From NCBI RefSeq assembly GCF_002163755.1, contig NZ_CP015863.1, positions 2,914,001 to 2,978,000 on the forward strand: 64,000 bases of DNA, written 5' to 3'. This document shows positions 17,044 through 26,030 of this stretch, in pieces; within the stretch, counting starts at the first letter, position 1; each line of letters begins with the position of its first letter. The DNA is from Vibrio campbellii CAIM 519 = NBRC 15631 = ATCC 25920 (GTDB taxonomy: Bacteria; Pseudomonadota; Gammaproteobacteria; Enterobacterales; Vibrionaceae). The notes beneath the pieces were generated by a model. That model had not been told where the DNA came from. It was given only the letters and a program-made list of their open reading frames with translations, and made no database searches. Made by a program: the position numbers and the translations under genes.

Positions 17044-18678
17044 TTACTCAGCGTCAGGGAACCACTCTTGTAGCAAATCACGTGAACGCTCTAGCTCTTT
17101 CTGCCATGTGTTCACGCCAACAACGGTTGGTTTAAGCAAAATAACCAGCTCTGTTTTTTGCGTCACATTATTGATGTTACGGAACAAATTACCCAGCGCA
17201 GGTACATCACCTAGGAAAGGCACTTTCGATACTTGCTCTAGGTTTTGCTGCTTCATCAAACCACCAATCACGACCACATCGCCATCTTTGGCACGGATCA
17301 CCGAGTCAGACTCACGAATGGAGCTTTTCGCCAGCGGTAACTGAATGTTTTGGAAATCACCACCAAGGTTTAGCTGTTTAATCTCTTCTTCTACTTCAAT
17401 AACCGCAGGGTGAACGTGTAGGAACACGTTGCCTTTGTTATCGATTTGCGGCGTTACATCCAGAGAAATACCAGAGAAGAAAGGCGTCAGTTCAACTTCA
17501 GGAACGGCATTTGAGTTCTCACCGTTACCTGCATTGCTCGAAAGCTCGGTCACGAAGTACTCATCAGTACCCACCTTGATGACGGACTTCTGGTTGTTCG
17601 CGGCGGTAATACGAGGACTAGAAAGTACATTTAGATCACCTTGTGTCGCCATAAAGCTCATCACAGCTTCAAAGTTACCATCGGAGAAGGTGACGTTCGT
17701 TTGTCCACCTAGAAGAGTACCAATAGCGTCCAGAGGCAGCTTAGCTGGATTACGATCAACCAAAATACTGCCCGAGTTACCGATGGAGGCAGACATATTT
17801 GACCAATCGATACCTTGTTGATAGCCGTCGCTCAATGTTACTTCTAAGATCTTCGCTTCAAGAATGACTTGGCGCTGCATGCGCTCTTGCGACACACCAA
17901 GGAACTCACGAACTTCGCGGATCTCATCAGGGAAAGCACGTACAGTAATCACACCAGCTTGCGGTGTAACAACAACGCTTTGACCTTTGCCTGAACCAAT
18001 CAGGTTAGCAACCGCCTGCTGCAGCATTGGCCAGAAATCACTTTCAGTAATGGTCTCAATACGAGTACCGCCGGTTGATGTCGTAGAGCCATCACCATTA
18101 TTGTTGCTTGAGTCTGATGAGTCAGAATCATCAGAACCGCCACCAGAATTAGAGGTACCAGCCGACGTTACAGAGCCTGTGACGATACTTGTCAATGAAC
18201 GACCAGAACGCTTGAACTGAAGGTAATCCACAGGAATCGTCACGGTTCGCATACCAGCAGGGTAAACTTGAATCACTTTACCTGACTTCACTACGTCATA
18301 GCCGTACATGTTCTGCACAACATTCAGCACTTCGTCCAATGTGACATCAGAAAGGTCAACGGTGATGTTACCTTGCACCGCAGGATGGATTGCCACACTG
18401 TATTCTGTACCTTTCACTAAAGAAGCAAAGAAGCCACGCGCCTCAACCGCGTTAGCTTGAACTCGAAAACGCTTCAAAGTCCCTTCTTTTGAAGACACGT
18501 TTGAGTCTAGATTCGGCATAAGATCGGCTTGCACAGAAGACGGGATATCTTCTAGTGCACGACTGTTTGCTTCATTGATAGATTCATTAAGTACTTGCTT
18601 CACTTCTACCGGGTCACGGTGCCCCATAGAACAACCCATTAAGGAAGCAATCACGATTCCTATAACTAATTTGCGCAT
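17044..18678 (-). CDS. mshL: MSHA outer-membrane secretin MshL
   Basis: A 544-residue secretin that forms the outer-membrane pore for the MSHA pilus. The N-terminus is a lipoprotein signal (lipobox LMGC, Cys at about 16). A secretin N-domain (about 65-130, VDLSDVTLDEVLNVVQNMYG) is followed by a low-complexity Ser/Gly/Asp linker (about 170-200). The C-terminal secretin domain (about 260-530) has the motif VIGGLMKQQ near residue 470 and VPFLGDVPALGNLFR. The length fits the family. It follows mshK by 20 bp. Confidence 0.96.
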   Translation of the reverse strand: MRKLVIGIVIASLMGCSMGHRDPVEVKQVLNESINEANSRALEDIPSSVQADLMPNLDSNVSSKEGTLKRFRVQANAVEARGFFASLVKGTEYSVAIHPAVQGNITVDLSDVTLDEVLNVVQNMYGYDVVKSGKVIQVYPAGMRTVTIPVDYLQFKRSGRSLTSIVTGSVTSAGTSNSGGGSDDSDSSDSSNNNGDGSTTSTGGTRIETITESDFWPMLQQAVANLIGSGKGQSVVVTPQAGVITVRAFPDEIREVREFLGVSQERMQRQVILEAKILEVTLSDGYQQGIDWSNMSASIGNSGSILVDRNPAKLPLDAIGTLLGGQTNVTFSDGNFEAVMSFMATQGDLNVLSSPRITAANNQKSVIKVGTDEYFVTELSSNAGNGENSNAVPEVELTPFFSGISLDVTPQIDNKGNVFLHVHPAVIEVEEEIKQLNLGGDFQNIQLPLAKSSIRESDSVIRAKDGDVVVIGGLMKQQNLEQVSKVPFLGDVPALGNLFRNINNVTQKTELVILLKPTVVGVNTWQKELERSRDLLQEWFPDAE

Positions 18679-18698
18679 ATCTGATCAGGCTCTGGTTA

Positions 18699-19028
18699 TT
18701 ATTTTTTTACGTTTAAACCAAAAAGCTCTAGTTTCCACTGACGGTCACCACGCTTTAAAGTTACAAATTCACTGTTGATGCTCGCTACTCGGTAGCCATT
18801 GAGTTTTGCCCCAGGCTCAACAATTCGGTTATTTAAAATTGCCACACATGATGTGCTTGGTTTGCACACGATGCTGTTTAATGTTGGCAAGCGATGCTGT
18901 TTCGCTTTTGGCTTCGCTTGCTCCGCCGCGGGCTTGGTCCACCCCAAAGGTGCCGTTGGGTCCTGGCTCGCTAAACTGCTACTCGCGACTGTCGCAAATG
19001 CTAAAGAGATAATGAGTTTCTTAACCAC
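18699..19028 (-). CDS. mshK: MSHA biogenesis protein MshK
   Basis: A 109-residue small exported protein resembling PilP/GspC-type partners that link the inner-membrane complex to the secretin. The GTG at 19028 is chosen because AGGAG lies seven bases upstream; a TTG one codon earlier is also in frame. It has an N-terminal signal or anchor (LIISLAFATVASSSLA), then DPTAPLGW. The C-terminal beta-rich half (YRVASINSEFVTLKRGDRQW) resembles the homology region of PilP. Two cysteines are present. It overlaps the mshJ stop by 8 bp. Confidence 0.88.
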   Translation of the reverse strand: MVKKLIISLAFATVASSSLASQDPTAPLGWTKPAAEQAKPKAKQHRLPTLNSIVCKPSTSCVAILNNRIVEPGAKLNGYRVASINSEFVTLKRGDRQWKLELFGLNVKK

Positions 19029-19671
19029 CAATAAACTCCTCTCGTGAACCTAGGGTATACACTTCCAGTACAAGTTTTGCTTTAGGGTAATCTTCTACGT
19101 TGTAACTGAAGCTACGCCAGTAGTAACTTGCTGGTAAGCCTTCTAATTTCATCAGGTAATTCGCAATCGAAAAGTAATCGCCCGTCAGCTCCATGCGCAC
19201 AGGGTGTACGTAATAGCCCGAGTATTGCGATGCTTCTTTATCTTCTGTTATCGGCTCAGCTGGCAAAGTCTGTAGCGATACTAAGTGAATCCCGCTTTGC
19301 TGCTCTAACACACTTTCGAGCAAGCTCGCCATTTGTGAAGGCGTAATCAAGTGTTCAATGATTTCCGAAAGCTGCATTGATAGATGCTGGCTTTCGGTCA
19401 ATAGCTGAGAGATGGATTGATCAATTTCGGCATTCGGATCTTTCTTGAGCTGAGCTTGAATACGCAATATCTCAATTTCCGTCTGCTGATTAGTCAGTTT
19501 CGAATTACGTAGCTGTTTATCGTTGCTATTCACTTCATTCAGTTTTGGCTCTAGCACCAAGGTAAACAGCAGCATGACGACCGTGACAAGACCACACAAG
19601 GCAATCAATACCTTTTCGCGTGCGCTCATCTCATCAAAACGCTCTTCTAACGAGGACCAGAATTCGTTCAT
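19021..19671 (-). CDS. mshJ: MSHA biogenesis protein MshJ (PilO/GspM-like)
   Basis: A 216-residue bitopic inner-membrane protein. A cytoplasmic N-terminus is followed by one helix (VLIALCGLVTVVMLLFTLVL, about 20-39), a coiled-coil (about 45-100) and a ferredoxin-like periplasmic domain, as in PilO and GspM. Its ATG overlaps the mshI stop (ATGA). It forms the alignment complex with MshI and MshK by family analogy. Confidence 0.92.
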   Translation of the reverse strand: MNEFWSSLEERFDEMSAREKVLIALCGLVTVVMLLFTLVLEPKLNEVNSNDKQLRNSKLTNQQTEIEILRIQAQLKKDPNAEIDQSISQLLTESQHLSMQLSEIIEHLITPSQMASLLESVLEQQSGIHLVSLQTLPAEPITEDKEASQYSGYYVHPVRMELTGDYFSIANYLMKLEGLPASYYWRSFSYNVEDYPKAKLVLEVYTLGSREEFIGG

Positions 19672-21116
19672 TTCTCTTTGTCTCCACGCGTCTTCAATTC
19701 AAAGGTCACAATGTTGTCTTCGTTGCGACCAATCTTCACATCATCAAAAGTACGTCCAACAAGACTAATTTCATTCTTAAATTGGCTCACCCAGTTAGGC
19801 ACCGCACTTGGCGATCTTGCCAAGCCTTTGAGATCTAAAGTGGTATCGTCGATACGAATGGTAGAAAGAGAAATGTTGTTGCTGCCCAACTTAGCAAGAG
19901 ACTGCATCACACCAGAGTATCCTGTGCGCTGCGAGTCATCGTATTTGCCGACAGCTTTGAGTGAGTCACGCTTCGCTTTCACTTCGCGCTCCAAACGTGC
20001 TTTCGCCGCCAGTTTGTTGGTATCTGGTTGGTGCTTGCGAAGCTTAGCCTGTTGATGTTGCAACTCAGACTTCATAATGTCACCACGACTTTTCACGATC
20101 TTAATTTCATCTTCGACGCCTCGGCTTTGCCAAGTCACATAGCCATAAGAGATAAAGATAAATGAAGCAGCAACACCCCAAGAGATAGTAACATTTTTAA
20201 GTGTTAACAGGTTCTTCTTCGGTTTAAGGAAGTCTGGATAAAGGTTGACACGTCGAGCACTCGCTGTGGCCGCCGCGGTGTCCGCCAATACATGACCTGA
20301 TAGCTCATGCTCTTCTGCAAGCAGAGGAGACACCTTGGTGCTTAGACGGTAATTGAGTGATTCAACCAGCTCTTTCTCGTCTTCATCATCACAACACACT
20401 TTCAATTGATGTAACTGGACATGACGCAGTTGAGAAGAGAGGTAATCTATCGATCGTTGCAGTTCCAGTGACAAAGTGTCCATTTGTAAGTCACTTGAAG
20501 GTACGCCTGTTAATGGTGGCGTCACACTGCGAATGGAACGATGAAATGCAATGGTGTGCTCAACGAATGCGCTAATACGGAAGTGACCGCGCGCACTGCG
20601 TTGTAGAAGTAGGAAGTTGCCTAATTCACCCGAAGTGTCACCCCAGATGTCATCTTCAGGAATGATAGATTCAAGTGTAAGTTGTACTCGGTTGGCAAGC
20701 AGCACAATCTTATCGAGGATTTTGCGCGACAACACATATGTTTGAACTTTATTTGAGTTAGGCAGTTCTGCGGCATCAGCAATAATGTCGATAGCACGCT
20801 CAGAAATAAGCTCTTTTAACAAGAACGGCAACGCCGAAGGCCACTCGTTTCGTGGCATTGCTGGCTTGTCGATTTGGTACATCTGGTAATAGTTGTGAGA
20901 AAGCACAACCGCCAACGAGTCGTAAGAGCTGGCAGCAACACTGAGTGCTTGCTCACAAGCGCGCTCCCAATTTGATTCTGTGATTTCAAATTTGGACGGT
21001 CGACTGCTTTTCGTTGGTGATGATAAATAAACTGTGTCTGGCTGAATGACCAAAAAGCACGTACGACCACCAACCGATGACCGCTTGAACTTATCGAGTA
21101 CTGCTTTAAAATCCAT
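19668..21116 (-). CDS. mshI: MSHA biogenesis protein MshI (PilM/PilN-like)
   Basis: A 482-residue protein combining a cytoplasmic PilM/GspL-like part (about 1-290), a membrane helix (VTISWGVAASFIFISYGYV, about 307-325) and a periplasmic PilN-like part with coiled-coil (about 330-385) and a small domain. The family role is to join the cytoplasmic ATPase side to MshJ and MshK. No strong ribosome binding site is visible before ATG 21116; it follows mshH by 11 bp, so coupling is likely. Confidence 0.92.
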   Translation of the reverse strand: MDFKAVLDKFKRSSVGGRTCFLVIQPDTVYLSSPTKSSRPSKFEITESNWERACEQALSVAASSYDSLAVVLSHNYYQMYQIDKPAMPRNEWPSALPFLLKELISERAIDIIADAAELPNSNKVQTYVLSRKILDKIVLLANRVQLTLESIIPEDDIWGDTSGELGNFLLLQRSARGHFRISAFVEHTIAFHRSIRSVTPPLTGVPSSDLQMDTLSLELQRSIDYLSSQLRHVQLHQLKVCCDDEDEKELVESLNYRLSTKVSPLLAEEHELSGHVLADTAAATASARRVNLYPDFLKPKKNLLTLKNVTISWGVAASFIFISYGYVTWQSRGVEDEIKIVKSRGDIMKSELQHQQAKLRKHQPDTNKLAAKARLEREVKAKRDSLKAVGKYDDSQRTGYSGVMQSLAKLGSNNISLSTIRIDDTTLDLKGLARSPSAVPNWVSQFKNEISLVGRTFDDVKIGRNEDNIVTFELKTRGDKEK

Positions 21117-21127
21117 GATTATTATCT

Positions 21128-23137
21128 TTATTTTTTTCGCCAGCGATTTCGTCGTCCCAGTTTCACTTGAGAGTCCGCTTGAGAAATAATGGTTGGCTTG
21201 GATCTAGGTAGATACTGCTCTTCTGGAGAGAAATAACGTCCCTGCCCGCCATGAACACCTAATTCGTTCAGGGTATTCAATTCGTGCTTATTCTCAATTC
21301 CCACTGCTATTATTTTTGTTTTGCTGTTTGCGGCCGCACCCAACATACTGCGGACAAACAACTGGTTCTCATGTCTCTGATCGATTTTAGTTACCAAACT
21401 GCGATGGAGCTTAAGGTAACGAATGTCAACTTCTTTTAGATAATGGGTACTGACGATCGTGCGTCCAGCTTGCCCAATCATGACGTGACACTCTAAACCG
21501 GCCAGCATTTTAGCGACTGGTCGCATAAAGTCTAAGTGTCTTACAAATTGTGCTTCGACAAACTCAAAAGTGAGACACTTTCTTTGCTCTCGTGACAACT
21601 GTAAGAGTTCATCACGGAACCATTTGAAATATTCTCGTTGTCCAAAAGGCACAACATGTAAGTTAAGTACATAGCATTTAGAGCTATCAAAACTATATTT
21701 AAAGTCTTTTAAGAATTTATTAACCACTGCGCGGTCCATCTGCGCTTCATAGCCGACTTGTCGAACGGCAGAAATAAAGCGGGAAGCTTTAACAATGCCA
21801 TTTTCCGGATCACGAATCCGACATGTTAACTCTTCGTGCAAAGGTTTTTTATGCAACACATCACTTATTAGATAGGCAAATTGTGCGTAGAGTATCACAT
21901 TTTCAGCTGTGAGTGCTGAATCAAATAGCGTACGCCATCTCACACTGCCTCGTGCTTCCTCGTCGTGATTCCACTTCTTAAAGCGGCTCCAGTTGTTGTT
22001 ATTTTGCAACTGGGCACTGCGTAATGCAGTCTCTGCTTCATCAATGATTTGACTATGACGCTCCCCCTCTTTGTACATAGTGATACCGATATGGCACCAA
22101 TTGTCAGCATCCAACGGATAAGGAGGATGGAGTTTTTCTAGCTGGCGAATACATTGAGAAGCTAAATTCGCCACGTCCTTGCCCGATTGATGAGGCAAAA
22201 ACAATGCAAAGTCTGCATTGTAGTAGCGTGAGAACACGACATCGGGATAACGCTGAACTAAGTTTGAAAGCAAACTACCCACTTCGACAATAAACTCGTC
22301 GCAAGTTTGCTTATCTTGCTCTTCTTCAACGGATTTCCAATCTTGAATGCGGATCAGCATCACTGAGCCACGTGCACCACTTTCCAACAAAGCAGATTCA
22401 AGCTTGCTGTCAAACAACACTCGGTTGGCCGTGCCAGTCAATTTATCGAGGAAAGTTTGCGTACGGATAAAGGTATCGAAGCGACTGCGTTCTTGGCGAG
22501 CATCTTGAAGTTCTTCGATCAATACATCTAATGCCTCACTGGCCGTATAAGGCCATTCTCGCTCATCACCTTTTGCGTATTGCTCGACTCGGCCCGCTAA
22601 AATCATTCGTCCACGCTCTTCGAGCATTTCCGATCCTGCGAGCTGTTCTTTGAGCCACTTAACACCGCGCATCAAACAGAAAATGATCAGAACGACGGCA
22701 AGCGTGATTGACCACAATGCCTGCATCGAGTAGCCGTAGCCTAAATAAGGAGGGATCGCTTTAAAATAGATGACGTAGTCTTGGTTGTGAGTGAGTTGGT
22801 ACTCATGCTCAAACAACACCGAGCTATCCAACTTATGAGAAGTATCTTTGAAACGGTAAACAACGGCGTTATTCGTCGACAACGTCATTTCGACAATGTT
22901 ACTCGCCTGCAGCATCTTCGGCATCCAGCGCTGCATCGAATAGGCTGCGTCTGGGTCTTCCATCTCTTTGTCAACTACTTCAACGATCCCTTCCAAATAA
23001 TGGTTGAGATACTCTTGTCCTAGTCGTTTGAAAGAGAGGGTGCCACCGACAAACAAGATAAACATTGCGCATATAACGATCATAGTGACAAAGGCCACCA
23101 GTCGCGTGCTTAGCTTAAGAGTTGGGGTATACCTCAT
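21128..23137 (-). CDS. mshH: MshH/CsrD-type degenerate GGDEF-EAL protein
   Basis: A 669-residue membrane protein, first gene of the pilus operon. ATG 23137 is used; a TTG three codons earlier is possible. There are two N-terminal membrane helices (about 15-36 and 135-155) flanking a periplasmic domain. The GGDEF region (about 225-385) has YNADF where GGDEF is expected. The EAL region (about 410-650) has HEEL in place of the EAL motif and lacks most metal ligands. In E. coli CsrD such a protein promotes RNase E decay of CsrB/C RNAs without c-di-GMP turnover. MshH probably works likewise in Vibrio rather than in pilus assembly. Confidence 0.93.
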   Translation of the reverse strand: MRYTPTLKLSTRLVAFVTMIVICAMFILFVGGTLSFKRLGQEYLNHYLEGIVEVVDKEMEDPDAAYSMQRWMPKMLQASNIVEMTLSTNNAVVYRFKDTSHKLDSSVLFEHEYQLTHNQDYVIYFKAIPPYLGYGYSMQALWSITLAVVLIIFCLMRGVKWLKEQLAGSEMLEERGRMILAGRVEQYAKGDEREWPYTASEALDVLIEELQDARQERSRFDTFIRTQTFLDKLTGTANRVLFDSKLESALLESGARGSVMLIRIQDWKSVEEEQDKQTCDEFIVEVGSLLSNLVQRYPDVVFSRYYNADFALFLPHQSGKDVANLASQCIRQLEKLHPPYPLDADNWCHIGITMYKEGERHSQIIDEAETALRSAQLQNNNNWSRFKKWNHDEEARGSVRWRTLFDSALTAENVILYAQFAYLISDVLHKKPLHEELTCRIRDPENGIVKASRFISAVRQVGYEAQMDRAVVNKFLKDFKYSFDSSKCYVLNLHVVPFGQREYFKWFRDELLQLSREQRKCLTFEFVEAQFVRHLDFMRPVAKMLAGLECHVMIGQAGRTIVSTHYLKEVDIRYLKLHRSLVTKIDQRHENQLFVRSMLGAAANSKTKIIAVGIENKHELNTLNELGVHGGQGRYFSPEEQYLPRSKPTIISQADSQVKLGRRNRWRKK

Positions 23138-23182
23138 GAATACCAAATTCCTTTTCTATTCATCATATACCTTATTGAAATA

Positions 23183-23211
23183 TTTATACTTGATAAGCCT
23201 TCACTAGACAA
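23183..23211 (-). promoter_or_regulatory. Candidate sigma-70 promoter of the msh operon
   Basis: On the minus strand TTGTCT (23206-23211) and TATAAA (23183-23188) are separated by 17 bases. The start point would be about 40 bases before the mshH ATG. It is the only good promoter match seen before the operon. Confidence 0.6.
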
Positions 23212-23337
23212 TCGCATTCGCGTGAATGTGAGAAGCTGAGGCGGAAAGAAACAAGACATCATTCGTGATTTGAGAGTTACTGTCTTTTAATTACAATTTG
23301 AAATGATTGAGCCCGTGATACAAGCACGAAGATAATA

Positions 23338-23364
23338 AAAAAGCCGCGAAATTCGCGGCCTTTT
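23338..23364 (-). terminator. Rho-independent terminator of ssb
   Basis: GCCGCGA and TCGCGGC (23343-23359) form a 7-bp GC-rich stem with a 3-base loop, extended by A:T pairs. On the minus strand it is followed by TTTTTTATTATC. Confidence 0.85.
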
Positions 23365-23384
23365 AAATTCAATACCCAGTCGAC

Positions 23385-23918
23385 TTAGAACGGAATATCG
23401 TCGTCGAAATCCATTGGTGGCTCGTTGTATTGCTGCTGAGGTTGCTGCGGAGCCTGTTGCTGAGGAGCATTATATTGCTGCTGAGCTGGTTGTTGAGGTT
23501 GACCCCAACCACCTTGTTGCTGCTGCTGTTGAGGCTGACCACCACCCATTGGTGCGCCACCTTGAGCACGGCCACCAAGCATTTGCATTACGCCATTGAA
23601 GCCTTGAACAACCACTTCTGTTGAGTAGCGGTCTTGGCCACTTTGGTCTTGCCATTTACGAGTTTGAAGTTGACCTTCAACGTAAACTTGAGAACCTTTA
23701 CGTAGGTACTCACCTGCTACTTCAGCAAGTTTGCCAAACAGCACAACACGGTGCCATTCTGTTTTTTCGCGCTGTTCGCCAGTCGCTTTATCACGCCATG
23801 ACTCAGAAGTTGCAATCGTGATGTTTGCTACTGCACCGCCATTAGGCATGTAACGAATTTCAGGGTCGTTACCTAGATTCCCCACCAAAATAACTTTGTT
23901 AATTCCACGGCTGGCCAT
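23385..23918 (-). CDS. ssb: Single-stranded DNA-binding protein
   Basis: A 177-residue SSB. The OB fold occupies residues 1-110 (MASRGINKVILVGNLGNDPE; conserved SWRDKATGEQREKTEWHRVV). A Gln/Gly/Pro-rich disordered linker (about 115-165) follows, and the acidic tip DFDDDIPF recruits partner proteins such as RecO, PriA and exonuclease I. The start has CGGAG seven bases upstream. It diverges from qstR; no clear LexA site was seen in this 293-bp gap, unlike E. coli ssb. Confidence 0.97.
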   Translation of the reverse strand: MASRGINKVILVGNLGNDPEIRYMPNGGAVANITIATSESWRDKATGEQREKTEWHRVVLFGKLAEVAGEYLRKGSQVYVEGQLQTRKWQDQSGQDRYSTEVVVQGFNGVMQMLGGRAQGGAPMGGGQPQQQQQQGGWGQPQQPAQQQYNAPQQQAPQQPQQQYNEPPMDFDDDIPF

Positions 23919-24211
23919 GATGTGCTCCGTTTCACTCTGGATCTATATAAAATTTTAGCGCATAAGAATACACGCTTTGATGTTTTGATTAAAGCCTAAT
24001 CCCCATTGTGTTCTGAGGCAACGTATTGTGGAATCGAAATCTCACTTCAAGTTCAAGGTGTAGCATTTTTGATTCGTTTTGCAGACATCGTTTCGTGAAC
24101 CTTTGAATCTCAACGCATTTCTCCTCCCTTCCAATAGCTCTGAGTGATGATTGATGCCAACATATCTGCGTTTTCGAACTCAAGAAACTTTACTCAAGGA
24201 GATTAAGGCGC

Positions 24212-24856
24212 GTGAAAAAATCGGCTTATGCGAGAAAACTTTTTCTAATCAGCATGGAAGAGGATGCAGGGAAAAAGGTCGAAGCTCTGGAGAAGTATAC
24301 AGATATCGACATCCCCGTCATTTCGACCCAAGCACTGATGGAAGCAAACCCGAAGTACCGCAATAAAATCTTGCTTATCGACTTCAGTGAACACAAAGAG
24401 TTGGTTCTATCGATAAAAAACCTTCCTCTGATTTGGAAGAATTTCGAAACAGTCGTGTTCAACGTTCCTAAACGTTTGACGACAGATGAGCTATTGGCGT
24501 TTGGTCAATTGAAAGGCATCTTCTACGAAAAGAGTTCTCTTGAGCAGATTGGCGAAGGGTTAAAGGAAATCATTAATGGTCAAAACTGGCTGCCTCGTAA
24601 TGTCACCAGTCAACTTCTCCATTATTATCGTAACGTCATTAGTACCCACACCGCTCCTGCCACCGTCGATTTGACCATTCGTGAACTGCAAGTACTTCGC
24701 TGCCTGCAAGCTGGCGCATCAAACAATCAAATGGCCGAAGAGTTATTCGTGAGCGAATTCACTATAAAGTCTCACCTGTATCAGATTTTTAAGAAGCTTT
24801 CGGTCAAAAACCGTGTACAAGCGATTGCTTGGGCTGACCAAAACCTGATGTCATAA
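24212..24856 (+). CDS. qstR: LuxR-family competence regulator QstR
   Basis: A 214-residue transcription factor. The C-terminal LuxR/FixJ helix-turn-helix spans about 150-207 (LTIRELQVLRCLQAGASNNQ). The N-terminal 130 residues form a receiver-like domain without a clear phospho-acceptor pattern, similar to VpsT/CsgD-type proteins. In V. cholerae QstR sits between ssb and galU exactly as here and links quorum sensing (HapR) and TfoX to the DNA-uptake and type VI secretion genes. GTG at 24212 is used, with AAGGAG upstream. Function is inferred from synteny and family. Confidence 0.87.
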   Translation: MKKSAYARKLFLISMEEDAGKKVEALEKYTDIDIPVISTQALMEANPKYRNKILLIDFSEHKELVLSIKNLPLIWKNFETVVFNVPKRLTTDELLAFGQLKGIFYEKSSLEQIGEGLKEIINGQNWLPRNVTSQLLHYYRNVISTHTAPATVDLTIRELQVLRCLQAGASNNQMAEELFVSEFTIKSHLYQIFKKLSVKNRVQAIAWADQNLMS

Positions 24857-24862
24857 AACAAT

Positions 24863-24903
24863 GATGAGCAACACAAATTTTGTAAAAGTGGTGATTGCTC
24901 ATC
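24863..24903 (+). terminator. Weak stem-loop after qstR
   Basis: GATGAGCAA (24863-24871) pairs with TTGCTCATC (24895-24903), followed by TTCTTT. The 23-base loop makes it a weak terminator candidate. Confidence 0.35.
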
Positions 24904-25019
24904 TTCTTTAGACTCCGATTCTCATATTTTTTCCTACTTAATTCATGATTCATATGCACCTCTCGTGTTAAAGTGATGCTCAGATTCTTGATTAAATAAT
25001 GAGAAAGGATATTCCCCCA

Positions 25020-25892
25020 ATGATTAAAAAATGTCTGTTCCCTGCAGCGGGCTACGGTACGCGCTTCCTCCCTGCGACCAAGTCTATGCCTAAAGAAATG
25101 ATGCCTGTAGTGAACAAGCCTCTGATTGAATACGGTGTTGAAGAAGCGATCCAAGCAGGCATGAATGGCATGTGTATTGTTACTGGCCGTGGTAAACACT
25201 CAATCATGGACCACTTCGATAAAAACTACGAATTGGAACACCAAATCAGCGGTACAAACAAAGAAGAACTGTTGGTTGATATCCGTGAAATCATTGACTC
25301 TGCAAACTTTACCTACATTCGCCAGCGTGAGATGAAAGGTCTAGGCCATGCGATCCTAACTGGTCGTGAGCTTGTAGGTGATGAACCATTTGCTGTGGTA
25401 CTAGCTGATGACCTTTGTGTGAACGAACAAGAAGGCGTACTGGCTCAAATGGTAGCGCTATTCAAACAGTTCCGTTGCTCAATCGTTGCAGTTCAAGAAG
25501 TACCAGAAGAAGAAACTCACAAATACGGCGTTATCTCTGGCGAGATGATCAAAGATGACATCTACCGCGTAGATGACATGGTTGAGAAGCCAGAGAAAGG
25601 TACCGCGCCAAGCAACCTAGCAATCATTGGTCGCTACATCCTGACTCCAGATATTTTCGAGCTGATCGAAAACACGGAACCAGGTAAAGGTGGCGAAATC
25701 CAAATCACTGACGCACTACTTAAGCAAGCAAAAGCAGGCTGTGTGTTAGCATACAAATTCAAAGGCCAACGTTTCGACTGTGGTAGCGTAGAAGGCTACA
25801 TCGAAGCAACAAACTACTGCTTCGAAAACCTATACCTAAAAGATGAAAAGAAGTCTGAGCTAGGCAAACACGCTACGAAGAAAGAAGCGTAA
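25020..25892 (+). CDS. galU: UTP-glucose-1-phosphate uridylyltransferase GalU
   Basis: A 290-residue enzyme making UDP-glucose from UTP and glucose-1-phosphate for lipopolysaccharide, capsule and exopolysaccharide. The nucleotide-binding signature AAGYGTRFLPATKSMPKEM occupies about residues 8-26; VVLADDLC gives the metal-binding Asp, and VEKPEKG and GRYILTP are conserved. The ATG at 25020 (MIKKCLFPAAG) is preferred over one seven codons earlier because it matches the family start and has AAAGGA upstream. A strong terminator follows. Confidence 0.97.
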   Translation: MIKKCLFPAAGYGTRFLPATKSMPKEMMPVVNKPLIEYGVEEAIQAGMNGMCIVTGRGKHSIMDHFDKNYELEHQISGTNKEELLVDIREIIDSANFTYIRQREMKGLGHAILTGRELVGDEPFAVVLADDLCVNEQEGVLAQMVALFKQFRCSIVAVQEVPEEETHKYGVISGEMIKDDIYRVDDMVEKPEKGTAPSNLAIIGRYILTPDIFELIENTEPGKGGEIQITDALLKQAKAGCVLAYKFKGQRFDCGSVEGYIEATNYCFENLYLKDEKKSELGKHATKKEA

Positions 25893-25916
25893 CCAACTCG
25901 AACTTATTGATTAGAA

Positions 25917-25940
25917 AGCCCAGCTTAATGCTGGGCTTTT
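25917..25940 (+). terminator. Rho-independent terminator of galU
   Basis: AGCCCAGC and GCTGGGCT form an 8-bp stem around TTAAT, followed by TTTT. Confidence 0.9.
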
Positions 25941-25946
25941 TGTTTA

Positions 25947-25962
25947 CTGTTTTTTTGTCCAG
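25947..25962. promoter_or_regulatory. Candidate LexA box before uvrA
   Basis: CTGT-N8-CCAG differs from the gamma-proteobacterial consensus CTGT-N8-ACAG at one position, and the flanks TA/TA extend the dyad. It lies 69-84 bases before the uvrA ATG, as expected for an SOS-controlled excision repair gene. Confidence 0.55.
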
Positions 25963-26030
25963 TATTTTCTTTGCACATTTCTCACACTATGTAATACTTG
26001 CGTCACTTGGTTATACATAGAGCAAAAACG

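Noticed and set aside
23430..23624. Leu-rich plus-strand frame opposite the ssb linker
   Set aside because: It is produced by the Gln-rich repeat codons of ssb read in reverse.
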